Part shown: piece by piece, positions 23,963 to 34,831 of the stretch
Layout of the letters: every line of letters begins with the position of its first letter
Position numbering within the stretch: the stretch's first letter is position 1
NCBI RefSeq assembly: GCF_030362815.1
Contig: NZ_JAUCGR010000002.1
Location: 744,001-808,000 of the forward strand
Length of the DNA stretch: 64,000 nucleotides
Direction of reading: 5' to 3'
From: Cellulomonas edaphi
GTDB taxonomy: Bacteria > Actinomycetota > Actinomycetes > Actinomycetales > Cellulomonadaceae
Program-made: the position numbers and the translations under genes
Notes under the pieces: model-generated
The model's database searches: none
Told to the model about the DNA's origin: nothing
The model's input: the letters and a program-made list of their open reading frames with translations, nothing else

Positions 23963-23978
23963 TTTACAGCGCTAGAAT
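23963..23978. promoter_or_regulatory. Operator copy 1 (sugar operon promoter)
   Basis: TTTACAGCGCTAGAAT matches the copy at 25145-25160 in 15 of 16 bases, around the symmetric core AGCGCT. On the minus strand TAAATT next to it can serve as the -10 of the binding-protein operon, so a bound repressor would block transcription. The LacI-family gene lies immediately to the right. Confidence 0.7.
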
Positions 23979-24095
23979 CGGACGGTCAAGCGATCGCCTC
24001 GCGCCCGGCCGCCGCCGGGCCGCGCCTTCCGGCGGGACGCCGCTGACGGTCGATAGGGTGTGCGCGGCGCAGCGGGCGCTCGAGAAGGGGGTCCC

Positions 24096-25118
24096 ATGGC
24101 ACGGGTCCGGCTCCAGGACGTCGCCGAGCGCGCGGGCGTGTCGATGAAGACCGTCTCCAACGTGGTGCGCGACGCCCCGCACGTGTCCGAGACGATGCGG
24201 GCGCGCGTGCAGCGCGCGATCGACGAGCTCGGCTACCGCCCCAACATGATGGGCAGGCGGCTGGCGACCGGCCGCACCGGGCTCCTCGCCCTGGCCTTCA
24301 GCGACGTGGCGATCCCGTACTTCGCCGAGCTGTCCCGGGTGGTGTCCCGGCTCGCCCTGCCGCACGGCTACCAGGTGCTGATCAAGGAGACCGAGGGCAC
24401 GCTCGAGGGCGAGCGCGCCCTGGTGGCCAACTCCGAGTCCGGGATGGTCGACGGCGTGCTCTTCCAGCCGAGCGTGATGAGCTCGACGGAGGTTGCCCGC
24501 CATCGGACTGAACTGCCGATCGTCCTGCTCGGGGAGACGGCAGCGCCGCTGACCATGGACCGCGTGATGATCGACAACGTCACGGCCGCCCGGGAGGTCA
24601 CCGAGCACGTGCTCGCGGCCGGTCGCCGGCGCGTCGGCTTCGTCGGCCACGAGCGTGCCGGGCTCACGGAGACGTCCCGGCAGCGCATCGCCGGCTACCA
24701 GCAGGCGCTCGAGCACCACCGCCTGACACCGGACCCGGCACTCCTGATCGCGACCGACGAGATCTCCGCGGCGGGCGCGGTGCGAGCGGTCGGCGCCGCG
24801 CTCGACGCCGGCCTGGACGTCGACGCCCTCGTGTGCCGCGACGACCTCGCCGCGATCGGCACCCTGCGCGCCCTGCAGGAGCGGGGCGTGCGCGTCCCCG
24901 ACGACGTGGCGGTCACCGGGTGGGACGACATCCGGCTGAGCGCCGTGACCTTCCCGAGCCTGACCACCGTCTCGCCCGACCTGGAGGCGCTCGCCGAGCG
25001 TGCGCTCACCCTGCTGCTCGAGCGGGTGGACGGCTTCGAGGGCATAGGCCGGCACGAGACCGTGTCGCACCGGCTCGTGGTGCGGGAGAGCGCACCCGTC
25101 CCCGCACGCGTGCTCTGA
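24096..25118 (+). CDS. LacI-family transcriptional regulator
   Basis: This is 340 residues. The N-terminal helix-turn-helix with hinge helix (1-60) reads VRLQDVAERAGVSMKTVSNVVRD and ends GYRPNMMGRRLATGRT. The periplasmic-binding-protein-like effector domain follows (LALAFSDVAIPYF, VDGVLFQPS, VTGWDDIRLS). It sits between the divergent sugar operon and the GH2 gene. The same 16-bp operator lies before both, which makes this the local sugar-responsive repressor. The ATG at 24096 follows AGGGGG by 5 bases; the in-frame start 36 bases earlier lacks one. Confidence 0.95.
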   Translation: MARVRLQDVAERAGVSMKTVSNVVRDAPHVSETMRARVQRAIDELGYRPNMMGRRLATGRTGLLALAFSDVAIPYFAELSRVVSRLALPHGYQVLIKETEGTLEGERALVANSESGMVDGVLFQPSVMSSTEVARHRTELPIVLLGETAAPLTMDRVMIDNVTAAREVTEHVLAAGRRRVGFVGHERAGLTETSRQRIAGYQQALEHHRLTPDPALLIATDEISAAGAVRAVGAALDAGLDVDALVCRDDLAAIGTLRALQERGVRVPDDVAVTGWDDIRLSAVTFPSLTTVSPDLEALAERALTLLLERVDGFEGIGRHETVSHRLVVRESAPVPARVL

Positions 25119-25144
25119 CGGAAGCCGCGTCGCGCCCCTGCCCG

Positions 25145-25160
25145 TTTACAGCGCTGGAAT
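25145..25160. promoter_or_regulatory. Operator copy 2 (GH2 promoter)
   Basis: TTTACAGCGCTGGAAT, with core CAGCGCTG, lies 20 bases upstream of the GH2 start and 27 bases after the LacI stop. It is the near-identical partner of 23963-23978. The half CTGGAA mirrors TTCCAG, giving a LacI-type symmetric site. Its position means the GH2 gene can be controlled separately from the LacI gene. Confidence 0.7.
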
Positions 25161-25179
25161 CTTCCGCCATGCTGAGGGC

Positions 25180-26979
<1,800 letters not shown>

Positions 26980-26994
26980 GGCGCCCGCCTCCGC

Positions 26995-28575
26995 TCAGTA
27001 GCCGCCCGACGCGCGCAGCTCCGGCGGTCTGCCGTCGGGGTCGTGGATGACGTCGAGCGGCACCGCGGCCCACCGCCGTTGCGCGGGTGTCAGGTGCGGC
27101 AGCGGGAGCCGGCGCAGCCGACCGGGAGGGCGCTGCCCCTGCCGGCCACCCGCGTGCCACGCGTCGAGGCGGGCGGCCGAGGCCGCGTACACGTCGAACA
27201 TCGCGCGGGGGTCGAGGCAGTCGGCCATCGCGGTCTCGAGGCCGCGCTCCCCCGCCTCGTCCAGTCGGTCGAGGTGCTCGGCGGCGAGGGTCAGCCGCAG
27301 GTCGCGCGCGTACACCTCGTCCAGCACGGCCGCGGTGAGCTCGGAGTCGTGGGTCCAGGACCGGCGGCTGAAGTTGTCCGAGCCCGTGCTGGCCCACGTG
27401 TCGTCGACGATGCAGACCTTGGCGTGGACGTACACCGGCACGCCCGCGTGGTTCTCCAACCCGTACGCCGCGAAGCGGTGGGGCGCGGCGCGCAGCGCCT
27501 GGCCGAGCGCGCGGTGGCGGCCGAGCAGCTGCGGCACCCGGTTGAGGCCGTCGATGTCGGGCACGAGCGGGATCACGACGACCATGCGCAGCTCGGGTCG
27601 CGACCGCAGCTGCTCGGCGTAGACCCGAGCCACGTCGTGCCCCCAGAAGTACTGGTCCTCGACGTAGACGAGGCGCTCGGCGCGGCGCGCGACCTTCTGG
27701 TGGCCGCGCGCGACGCTGCGCTCTCCCCCGCGCGCGAACGGGTAGTCGCGCCCGGCGCGCAGGTCGGGGTACGTGCGCAGCAGCTGCACGGTGTGGGATC
27801 CCGCCCGCGGCGGTGGCGGCTGCTGCTCCGGGAGCCGGCTCGGGGTGCTGTCGAGGCCGCGGAGCTTGTCCGCCGCCCGCCGCCACGGCGCACGGGAGAG
27901 CGGCGCGGGGTCCTCCCACCGCTCCCGGAACACGGTCTCCACGTCGTAGACCGCCGGGCCGCGCAGTGCGACCTGGACGTCGTGCCACGGAGGGTGCGGG
28001 CCGTACTCCGCGGTGAGCGGCTGGGGCTGCGGATCACCGCGGTGCTCGGCGTCGTCCCTGCGGTTGTGCGCCAGGTCGATGCCGCCGACGAAGGCCACGT
28101 CGCGCGCCGGGTCCGCGCCGTGCCGGATGACCACGAACTTCTGGTGGTGCGAGCCGCCGGCCCGGACGCGCATGTCGAGCAGCACCTCGGCTCCCCGCTT
28201 GTGCAGCTGCTCGCCCAGGTGCCGGTTCTCGGTGGCGAAGAAGCCCGTCTGGTCCAGGTGCGAGCGCCACACCAGCCCGTGCACCGCCGCACCCCGCCGC
28301 TCAGCCCGGCTGAAGACCTCGACGACGTCGCTGTCCTCCGCGTCGGTCAGGCGCTCGTCCCCGTCCCCCTGCCAGTCGGTGAAGAGCACGATGTCCCCGG
28401 GGCCGGTCGCCTCGAGGGCGTCGTGCAGCGCCCGGAAGTACGTCGCGCCGTGGACGAGAGGCTCGACGAGGTTGCCGTCCGACCACGCCCGGTCGCCCCC
28501 GTGGCGGTCGTCCAGCCTGGTCGAGGGGTTGGCGCGCTCCCGCCGGGTGAGCAACCACTCGGCCGGGTCCGCCAT
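26995..28575 (-). CDS. Phospholipase D-family protein
   Basis: This is 526 residues with two HKD half-sites, H144-x-K146 (SHHQKFVVI) and H384-x-K386 (YVHAKVCIVDD...GSDN), the catalytic pair of the PLD superfamily. An N-terminal TDWQGDGDERL segment and an intervening VEDQYFWGHDVA segment are typical of bacterial cardiolipin synthase/PLD-like proteins. No signal peptide or membrane segment is evident, so the enzyme is probably cytoplasmic. Activity could be phosphodiesterase or transphosphatidylation on lipids. It is monocistronic, convergent with the GH2 gene (15 bp). Confidence 0.88.
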   Translation of the reverse strand: MADPAEWLLTRRERANPSTRLDDRHGGDRAWSDGNLVEPLVHGATYFRALHDALEATGPGDIVLFTDWQGDGDERLTDAEDSDVVEVFSRAERRGAAVHGLVWRSHLDQTGFFATENRHLGEQLHKRGAEVLLDMRVRAGGSHHQKFVVIRHGADPARDVAFVGGIDLAHNRRDDAEHRGDPQPQPLTAEYGPHPPWHDVQVALRGPAVYDVETVFRERWEDPAPLSRAPWRRAADKLRGLDSTPSRLPEQQPPPPRAGSHTVQLLRTYPDLRAGRDYPFARGGERSVARGHQKVARRAERLVYVEDQYFWGHDVARVYAEQLRSRPELRMVVVIPLVPDIDGLNRVPQLLGRHRALGQALRAAPHRFAAYGLENHAGVPVYVHAKVCIVDDTWASTGSDNFSRRSWTHDSELTAAVLDEVYARDLRLTLAAEHLDRLDEAGERGLETAMADCLDPRAMFDVYAASAARLDAWHAGGRQGQRPPGRLRRLPLPHLTPAQRRWAAVPLDVIHDPDGRPPELRASGGY

Positions 28576-28654
28576 GCTCCGAGGATGCCAGACGGTCGGT
28601 CAGGGTGCCCAGTTCATCCTGTTCGTCCCGTTTTCCCCGTGCCAGGCTGCCGCC

Positions 28655-29872
28655 ATGACGTCACCGGGCCACCCGCGCGGACCGACGATCCACCACGTGG
28701 CGGGGACACGGAAGCCGACCCGCAACCGGCGCACGCCTGCGGACGCCGGTCACCCGCTCGCGCAGGCATGGCGGTGGCGCGTCTTCGGCCTCCTGCTGCC
28801 TGCCCAGCTGGTGGGGGTCGCGCTGTGGCGGCAGCCCGTGCTGGACCCGCTGACCGTGACCGCGTCGATCCTCGACAAGGCGCTGCTCGTCGCCAGCACC
28901 GTCGGCGCGCTCGCCGCCGTCGCGATGCTTCTCGTGCACAAGCAGAAGTGGGCCTTCCGGCTGGGCCAGCTGGCCGCGCTGGCCGCCGCGGCGACGAGCG
29001 TCTCGGTGCTGGCCGCCGGCGTGCGGCCGCCGCGCGACGCGCCGGTGCTCGTCCTGGCGGCTGCGGGCGCGGTCGGCGCGGGGGTCGGCGGCTACTGGCT
29101 GTGGACCCGCCAGCCCACCGGCGCCCGCGTCACGCCGTCCGCGCTCGTGGCCTCCACCGTCGCGGGCGCCCTGCTGCCGCTGCTGCAGCTGTGGTCGGCG
29201 ACCTCCTTCGTCGTCGGGGCGCAGCACGTCGCCCTGTCCGCCACGAGCGACGTCTCCGTCCTCGCCGCCGACCCCGCCGGGCCCGGTGCCCTGGACCACG
29301 TTCGGGTCGCCACGACCTTCAGCAACGCGTCCGGTGTGCGCGCCCGCGTCATCGTCACCCAGACCCTCGTGTGCTGGTGGGCGCCGGGCGAGCTGGTCGA
29401 GTACGACCCGACCACCCTGCGCGACGAGCACCCCGACCGCTGCACGACGTGGCGGCCGCTGGAGAAGCTGAGCTGGGTGGACGGCGACGCGGACCTGTCC
29501 GACGTCCGCGTCGTCGACATCCCCGCCGACCACCCGCACGTGGTCCTGCAGGTGCGGACGGCCTACGCGCGCGGCGACCGGTTCACCGTGGACCCTGAGC
29601 CGACGCACCTGGACGCGCTGGACGCCTGCAGGGACGTCGAGCTCTACCGGATCCGGGAGGAGTCGCGGTTCCGGTCCGTCGCGCAGCAGGACAAGTTCCT
29701 GATGTACGCCGACGACGACGGCGACGGCGGGCTCAACTTCCACCTCACGTCCGCCGGCGAGATGTCCTGCCCCACCACCCAGCTCGGCCTGCAGGACTAC
29801 TACGCCATCACCACGTCGCGCGTCATCACCGAGACCTGGCTCACCGCGCCGCCGACGCCCGGTTCCCCGTAG
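28655..29872 (+). CDS. Hypothetical membrane protein with extracytoplasmic domain
   Basis: This is 405 residues from the ATG at 28655; the frame is open much further upstream but antisense to the PLD gene. A basic N-terminus precedes five predicted membrane helices between ~45 and ~175 (FGLLLPAQLVGVALW, LLVASTVGALAAVAMLL, LGQLAALAAAATSVSVLAA, VLVLAAAGAVGAGVGGYWLW, VASTVAGALLPLLQLW). A ~230-residue soluble C-terminal domain with beta-rich spacing follows (VRVATTFSNASGVRARVIVTQTLV) and Cys at several places. No family is recognised. Nothing in the neighbourhood assigns a role. Confidence 0.8.
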   Translation: MTSPGHPRGPTIHHVAGTRKPTRNRRTPADAGHPLAQAWRWRVFGLLLPAQLVGVALWRQPVLDPLTVTASILDKALLVASTVGALAAVAMLLVHKQKWAFRLGQLAALAAAATSVSVLAAGVRPPRDAPVLVLAAAGAVGAGVGGYWLWTRQPTGARVTPSALVASTVAGALLPLLQLWSATSFVVGAQHVALSATSDVSVLAADPAGPGALDHVRVATTFSNASGVRARVIVTQTLVCWWAPGELVEYDPTTLRDEHPDRCTTWRPLEKLSWVDGDADLSDVRVVDIPADHPHVVLQVRTAYARGDRFTVDPEPTHLDALDACRDVELYRIREESRFRSVAQQDKFLMYADDDGDGGLNFHLTSAGEMSCPTTQLGLQDYYAITTSRVITETWLTAPPTPGSP

Positions 29873-29878
29873 CGGTGG

Positions 29879-31060
29879 TCACTCGGCCTCCTCCGGCCGC
29901 TCCGCGATCGCCAGCTCGTCCGCGAGCGGGACGTAGCCGTCCACGTGGCGCTCCGCGGCACCGTCGTACTGCGACATCGGGCGGATGAGCGCGTTCGAGG
30001 CCGCCTGCTCCAGGATGTGGGCCGTCCATCCTGTGACGCGCGCCGCGACGAAGAGCGGCGTGAACGTCGCCGTGTCGAAACCGATGAGGTTGTACGCGGG
30101 CCCGGAGGGGTAGTCGAGGTTGGGGTAGATGCCTTTGCGGGCCACGAACTCGCTCTCGAGGGCCGAGTACAGCTCGAGCACGTCCGGCCGGTCGTAGTGC
30201 GCCACCAGGCTGTCGAGCGCCGTCTTCATGGTGGGCACCCGGGAGTCGCCGCGCTTGTACACGCGGTGACCGAAGCCCATGATCTTGCGCTTCTGAGCCA
30301 GTGCCGTGTCGAGCCAGGCCGGCACCTGCGACGCGTCGCCGATCTCGTCGAACACGCGCATGACGGCCTCGTTCGCGCCGCCGTGCAGCGGGCCCTTGAG
30401 CGCTCCGATCGCGGCGACGACCGCGGAGTAGAGGTCGCTCAGCGTCGAGGTGACCACGCGCGCCGTGAAGGTCGAGGCGTTGAACGAGTGCTCGGCGTAC
30501 AGGATCATCGACCGGTTGAACGCGTCGACGACCACCGGGTCGGACTCCTCGCCGAACGTCATCCACAGGAAGTTGGCCGCGTAGTCCAGGTCGTCGCGCG
30601 CGGGAACCGGCTCCAGCCCGCGACGACGACGCTGGCCGTACGCGACGATCGCCGGCAGCGCCGCGAACAGCGTGAGGCTGCGTCGCAGGTTGTCCTCGAC
30701 GCTGCCGCTCGCGTCCAGGACCGAGCCCGTCCCGGCCAGTTCCCGGGCACCGAGCAGGCTCACCGCCGTGCGCACGTCGTCCATCGGGTGCGCGTCGAGC
30801 GGGAGCATGTCCAGGAGCGTCCTGACGTCCGGGTCGAGTGCGCGCTGCGCGCGCTCCGCCGCGCGCTGCTCGTCGAGCTGCCCCGCGGCGGGAAGCTCGC
30901 CGTGCCACAGCAGGTACGCGACCGACTCGAACGGCTGCGTCGCGGCGAGCTCCTGCACCGGGTAGCCCCGGTACAGGAGCGTGTTCGTCTCCGGGTCCAC
31001 CTTCGAGACGGCCGTGACGTCGGCGACCACGCCGGCGAGGCCCTTCTTGACGTCGCTCAT
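29879..31060 (-). CDS. prpC: 2-methylcitrate synthase (citrate synthase family)
   Basis: This is 393 residues. It condenses propionyl-CoA with oxaloacetate. Citrate-synthase motifs present are LLYRGYPVQELA, EHSFNASTFTARV, GPLHGGANEAVM (His-Gly-Gly) and MGFGHRVYKRGDSR (catalytic His and CoA-binding Arg), with the Asp site in VARKGIYPNLDYPSG. Placement as the third gene of prpD-prpB-prpC, with an ATGA overlap to prpB, argues for methylcitrate rather than citrate synthase. Its end is 6 bp from the convergent membrane-protein gene. Confidence 0.95.
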   Translation of the reverse strand: MSDVKKGLAGVVADVTAVSKVDPETNTLLYRGYPVQELAATQPFESVAYLLWHGELPAAGQLDEQRAAERAQRALDPDVRTLLDMLPLDAHPMDDVRTAVSLLGARELAGTGSVLDASGSVEDNLRRSLTLFAALPAIVAYGQRRRRGLEPVPARDDLDYAANFLWMTFGEESDPVVVDAFNRSMILYAEHSFNASTFTARVVTSTLSDLYSAVVAAIGALKGPLHGGANEAVMRVFDEIGDASQVPAWLDTALAQKRKIMGFGHRVYKRGDSRVPTMKTALDSLVAHYDRPDVLELYSALESEFVARKGIYPNLDYPSGPAYNLIGFDTATFTPLFVAARVTGWTAHILEQAASNALIRPMSQYDGAAERHVDGYVPLADELAIAERPEEAE

Positions 31061-31971
31061 GCCCCGCCCCTGTTGTTCGTCAGGTCGAACGTGTAGATGC
31101 CCGAGTCGAAGGCGGAGTAGCCCTCGTAGTCCAGGAGCTCGTAGAGCCGTGCACGCGTCTGCATCTCCGGGACCCGCGACGCCAGCGACCCCTCCGTCTG
31201 GATGGTCTCGAGCGCACGCTCGGCCGCGCCCATGGCGATCCGCAGCAGGGACACCGGGAAGATCACGATGTTCACGCCGACGTCCGCCAGCTGCCGGGTG
31301 GTGAACAGCTCGCTCCTGCCGAACTCGGTCATGTTGGCCAGGATCGGCACCTCGACGGCCGCTCGGATCGCCGCGAACTCCTCCAGCGAGGCCATGGCCT
31401 CGGGGAAGATCGCGTCGGCGCCCGCGTCCTGCAGCGCCTTGGCGCGGTCCACCGCGGCGGCCATGCCCTCGACGCCCCGGATGTCGGTGCGGGCCATGAT
31501 GAGGAAGTTCGGGTCGCGGCGGCCCTGCACCGCGGCGCGGATGCGCTTGAGCGCGGTGGCCTCGTCGACCACCTCCTTGCCGTCGAGGTGCCCGCAGCGC
31601 TTGGGGTTCACCTGGTCCTCGAGGTGCATGCCCGAGATCCCGGCGTCCTCGAGCACCTGGACCGTGCGCGCGACGTTCATGGGCTCCCCGAACCCGGTGT
31701 CGGCGTCGATCAGGGTGGGCAGGTCCGTGACCCGCGCGATCTGCCCGCCGCGCTGCGCGACCTCGGTCAGCGTCGTGAGGCCGATGTCGGGCAGCCCGAG
31801 GTCCGCGGAGAGCACGGCGCCCGAGATGTAGACCCCCTCGAAGCCCTTCTCCTGGATGAGCGCCGCGCTGAGGGGGTTGAAGGCCCCGGGCATCCGGACG
31901 AGGTCGCCCGCGGCGAGACGCGCGCGGAAGTCGGCGCGCTTCGTGGCGGCCGGGACGGTCGAGTGCAGCAT
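31057..31971 (-). CDS. prpB: 2-methylisocitrate lyase
   Basis: This is 304 residues. It cleaves 2-methylisocitrate to pyruvate and succinate in the methylcitrate cycle. The catalytic loop is KRCGH with C126, the form typical of PrpB as against KKCGH of isocitrate lyase. Mg-binding and barrel motifs DADTGFGEP, LEDQVNPK and IMARTDIRG are present. The ATG at 31971 shares a base with the prpD stop (TGATG), and the stop overlaps prpC. Confidence 0.96.
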   Translation of the reverse strand: MLHSTVPAATKRADFRARLAAGDLVRMPGAFNPLSAALIQEKGFEGVYISGAVLSADLGLPDIGLTTLTEVAQRGGQIARVTDLPTLIDADTGFGEPMNVARTVQVLEDAGISGMHLEDQVNPKRCGHLDGKEVVDEATALKRIRAAVQGRRDPNFLIMARTDIRGVEGMAAAVDRAKALQDAGADAIFPEAMASLEEFAAIRAAVEVPILANMTEFGRSELFTTRQLADVGVNIVIFPVSLLRIAMGAAERALETIQTEGSLASRVPEMQTRARLYELLDYEGYSAFDSGIYTFDLTNNRGGA

Positions 31972-33482
31972 CACAGCAGTCCCTTCGGTGCGGCGGGCAG
32001 GCCGGACGCGACCACGTTGAGGTCGGCGACCTCGGCGGCGGACAACGACGGCAGCCGCTCCGCGAGCGCGAGGAACTCCTCGACGACGTCGCCCGGCAGC
32101 ACGGGCGTGGCCAGCGTGCGGAACTTGCGGACGTAGTCGGGCCGCGTGAACGGCCGCGCGCCGAGCGGGTGGGCGTCGGCGACCGCGATCTCGTCCACGA
32201 TGCGGGTGCCGTCCGTGAGCTCGATCTCGACGCGACCGCCGAAGGCCTTCTCGCTCAGGTCGTTCGAGTGGTAGCGCCGCGTCCACTCGGCGTCCTCGAC
32301 CGTCGTCACCTTCTGCCAGAGCGCCACGGTGTCCGGCCGAGCGGCGCGTTCCGGCGTGTAGGACGCGACGTGGTCCCAGCTGCCGTCCTGGAGGGCCACC
32401 GCGAAGATGTACGGGATCGAGTGGTCGAGCGTCTCGCGGCTCGCGCCGGGGTCGTACTTCTGCGGGTCGTTCGCCCCCGAGCCGATGACGTGGTGCGTGT
32501 GGTGGCTGGTGACGAGCACGATGCTCGCCACCCGGGCCGGGTCGCGGACCTCGGGATGCCGCGTGCCGAGCGCCCTCGCCAGGTCGATCCAGGCCTGCGC
32601 CTGGTACTCGGCGGAGTGCTCCTTGGTGTAGGTGTCCAGGATCGCCCGCTTCGGCTCGCCCGCCTCGGGGAGGGGGACCTCGTAGCGGCCCTCGGGCCCG
32701 TCCAGCAGCCAGGCGATCACGCCGTCCTCGCCCTCCCAGATGGGAGACGGGCTGGTCTGCCCGCGCATGGCCCGGTCCACGGCCTCGATCGCCATCTTGC
32801 CGGCGAAGCCCGGCGCGGACGCCTTCCACGTGGAGATCTCGCCCTTGCGCGACTGCCGCGTGGCGGTGGTGGTGTGCAGCGCCTGGCCGATCGCCTGGTA
32901 GATCGTCTCGGGGTCGAGCCCGAGGAGGGTGCCGATGCCGGCCGCGGCGCTCGGGCCGAGGTGGGCGACGTGGTCGATCTTGTGCGCGTGCAAGGAGACG
33001 GCCTTGACCAGGTCGACCTGGATCTCGTAGCCGGTGGCGATCCCGCGCACCAGGGCCGCACCGTCGGCGCCCACGTGCTGCGCCACCGCGAGGATCGGCG
33101 GGATGTTGTCGCCCGGGTGGGAGTACTCGGCCGCGAGGAACGTGTCGTGGTAGTCCAGCTCGCGCACCGCCACGCCGTTCGCGTACGCCGCCCACTCCGG
33201 GCCGTACCGACCGGCGATCCCGAAGACGGTCGCGCCCGCTCCGCCCGACGCCGGCCCCACGGGATGAGCCTGCGCCTGCCCGCGGGCCGCGACGATCGGG
33301 GCGCGCCCGAGCGAGGCCACCGCCACCGCCGCGTTGTCGATGAACCGGTTCACGATCATGTCCGCGACGTCGGCGTCGACGGCCACGGGGTCGACCGCGA
33401 CCTCGGCGATCTTCCAGGCGAGCTGCTGCTCGCGCGGGAGCGGCTCCGAGCTCTTGTACGTGCGCAGCGGATGGAGCTTCAT
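31971..33482 (-). CDS. prpD: 2-methylcitrate dehydratase
   Basis: This is 503 residues of the MmgE/PrpD family. It dehydrates 2-methylcitrate to 2-methyl-cis-aconitate. Family motifs include [68 protein letters not shown] and [11 protein letters not shown]. It is the first gene of prpDBC. AAAGG lies about 10 bases before the ATG. With prpC and prpB it makes a complete propionyl-CoA route except for a methylaconitate hydratase, which can be supplied by a housekeeping aconitase. No regulator gene adjoins; the PrpR-like protein at 9573-11063 is the only candidate in the window. Confidence 0.95.
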   Translation of the reverse strand: MKLHPLRTYKSSEPLPREQQLAWKIAEVAVDPVAVDADVADMIVNRFIDNAAVAVASLGRAPIVAARGQAQAHPVGPASGGAGATVFGIAGRYGPEWAAYANGVAVRELDYHDTFLAAEYSHPGDNIPPILAVAQHVGADGAALVRGIATGYEIQVDLVKAVSLHAHKIDHVAHLGPSAAAGIGTLLGLDPETIYQAIGQALHTTTATRQSRKGEISTWKASAPGFAGKMAIEAVDRAMRGQTSPSPIWEGEDGVIAWLLDGPEGRYEVPLPEAGEPKRAILDTYTKEHSAEYQAQAWIDLARALGTRHPEVRDPARVASIVLVTSHHTHHVIGSGANDPQKYDPGASRETLDHSIPYIFAVALQDGSWDHVASYTPERAARPDTVALWQKVTTVEDAEWTRRYHSNDLSEKAFGGRVEIELTDGTRIVDEIAVADAHPLGARPFTRPDYVRKFRTLATPVLPGDVVEEFLALAERLPSLSAAEVADLNVVASGLPAAPKGLL

Positions 33483-33573
33483 CAGGCGGTGCCTTTCTGG
33501 GCCGGGGCGTGCGGAAGGCGGTCGACCCGGCCGAGACCCGGTGCCGAGCGACCTCCGCGTCGAGCGCGCTCAC

Positions 33574-33592
33574 GTAGGCAGCCACGGCCTAC
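33574..33592. promoter_or_regulatory. Inverted repeat upstream of prpD
   Basis: GTAGGC at 33574-33579 and GCCTAC at 33587-33592 form a 6-bp inverted repeat, about 90 bp ahead of prpD. An A/T-rich patch (AATAAGG on the minus strand) lies just upstream. The position suits an operator or promoter. The match to any known regulator site is not established. Nothing else is evident in 33483-33732. Confidence 0.3.
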
Positions 33593-33732
33593 CGCCTTAT
33601 TGTGCACAGCCTCCCGGCGCGCGCGGCGCACCACGCGATCGCGCGACCTGGGCGTGGAGAGACGGGACGGGCTGCCCGGCGGCCGTCCTCGCGGCCGCCC
33701 GCACTCGAGTTCGGGTCGCTAGCATCGCGGGC

Positions 33733-34170
33733 ATGCCCATCACGTTCGAGAACGTCGGCATCGCCGTGCGCGACCTCGACGCCGCGATCGCCTTCTTCAC
33801 CGATCTCGGGCTCGCGGTCGTCGGCCGCGACACCGTGAGCGGCGAGTGGGCCGACACGGCCGTGGGGCTCGACGGCAACCACGCCCGCATCGCGGTCCTG
33901 CGCACGCCCGACGGACACGGTGAGCTCGAGCTGTTCGAGTACCTCCACCCGAAGGCGATCGAGACCGAGCCCACGCAGCCTCACGAGATCGGCATGCACC
34001 GCGTCGCCTTCTCGGTCGACGACCTCGACGAGGCGCTTGCGGTCGCTGCGCGGCACGGGTGCCATCCGCTGCGCGGGGTGGCGACGTACCGGGACGTCTA
34101 CCGGCTGACGTACGTGCGCGGGCCGAGCGGCATCCTCGTCATGCTGGCCCAGGACCTGACGAAGGGCTGA
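33733..34170 (+). CDS. VOC-family (glyoxalase/dioxygenase-like) protein
   Basis: This is 145 residues from ATG 33733. Two beta-alpha-beta-beta-beta modules of the vicinal oxygen chelate fold are visible: NVGIAVRDLDAAIAFFTDLGL at the start and MHRVAFSVDDLDEALAVAARHG midway. The metal-site positions are His/Glu-like (ELFEY; the final strand reads GILVMLAQD, without the usual Glu). Such stand-alone proteins include lyases, epimerases and antibiotic-binding proteins; no specific role can be assigned. Confidence 0.8.
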   Translation: MPITFENVGIAVRDLDAAIAFFTDLGLAVVGRDTVSGEWADTAVGLDGNHARIAVLRTPDGHGELELFEYLHPKAIETEPTQPHEIGMHRVAFSVDDLDEALAVAARHGCHPLRGVATYRDVYRLTYVRGPSGILVMLAQDLTKG

Positions 34171-34185
34171 CGCGCCGGTCCGCGA

Positions 34186-34770
34186 CTATCGCGCGAACGC
34201 CGCCCGCCGCAGCTCCCACTGCTCCCTGGTGATCTCGTACTTGTACCCGCCGAGCTCTGCCCCCTCGACGGCCAGCATGTCGTCGGGCGTCGGCAGCTCC
34301 TCGGTGACGGTCATACCCACCTTCTCCATCACGCGCTGCGAGCCGCGGTTGAGCGCCATCGTCGCGCCCCACACGACGCGCACGTCGAGCTCGTCGAACG
34401 CCTTCTCGAGCAGGGCGGACGCGACCTCGGTCGCGTAACCGCTGCCCCAGGCCGCCCGGCGCAGCCGGTAGCCGAGCTCGACCTCGTCCAGGGGCCCGTC
34501 CCGTTCCGGTCGCAGGCAGAACCAGCCCACGAAGGTCCCGGTCGCCGTCTCGTACGCCGCGAACAGCCCGAAGGAGCCGCCCCAGCGCTCGTAGGCGGCC
34601 AGCAGGCTCGGCAGGACGAGGTCGCGCACCACCTCGGGCGGCGTCGCCTCGCCCCCGGACAGGTAGCGCATCACCTCGGGGTCGCTGTCCAGCTCGATCA
34701 GAAGGTCGGCGTCGTCGGCCCCGAACGGGCGCAGCGTCACGCGTGCGGTCTGCAGGTACGTCGTCGTCAC
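34186..34770 (-). CDS. GNAT-family N-acetyltransferase (RimJ/RimL-like)
   Basis: This is 194 residues from the GTG at 34770 (VTTTYLQTARVTLRPF). It is the RimJ/RimL-type subgroup: VELGYRLRRAAWGSGYATEVASALLEKAFDEL carries the acetyl-CoA pyrophosphate loop (R/Q-x-x-G-x-G/A), followed by NRGSQRVMEKVGM. Likely acetylates a protein N-terminus or a small amine; substrate unknown. Convergent with the VOC gene, 15 bp apart. Confidence 0.88.
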   Translation of the reverse strand: MTTTYLQTARVTLRPFGADDADLLIELDSDPEVMRYLSGGEATPPEVVRDLVLPSLLAAYERWGGSFGLFAAYETATGTFVGWFCLRPERDGPLDEVELGYRLRRAAWGSGYATEVASALLEKAFDELDVRVVWGATMALNRGSQRVMEKVGMTVTEELPTPDDMLAVEGAELGGYKYEITREQWELRRAAFAR

Positions 34771-34831
34771 GGCGGCAGCATGCCAGACGCCGAACGGCGG
34801 ACGTGACCTGATTACGCCTCCACGGCTCCTG

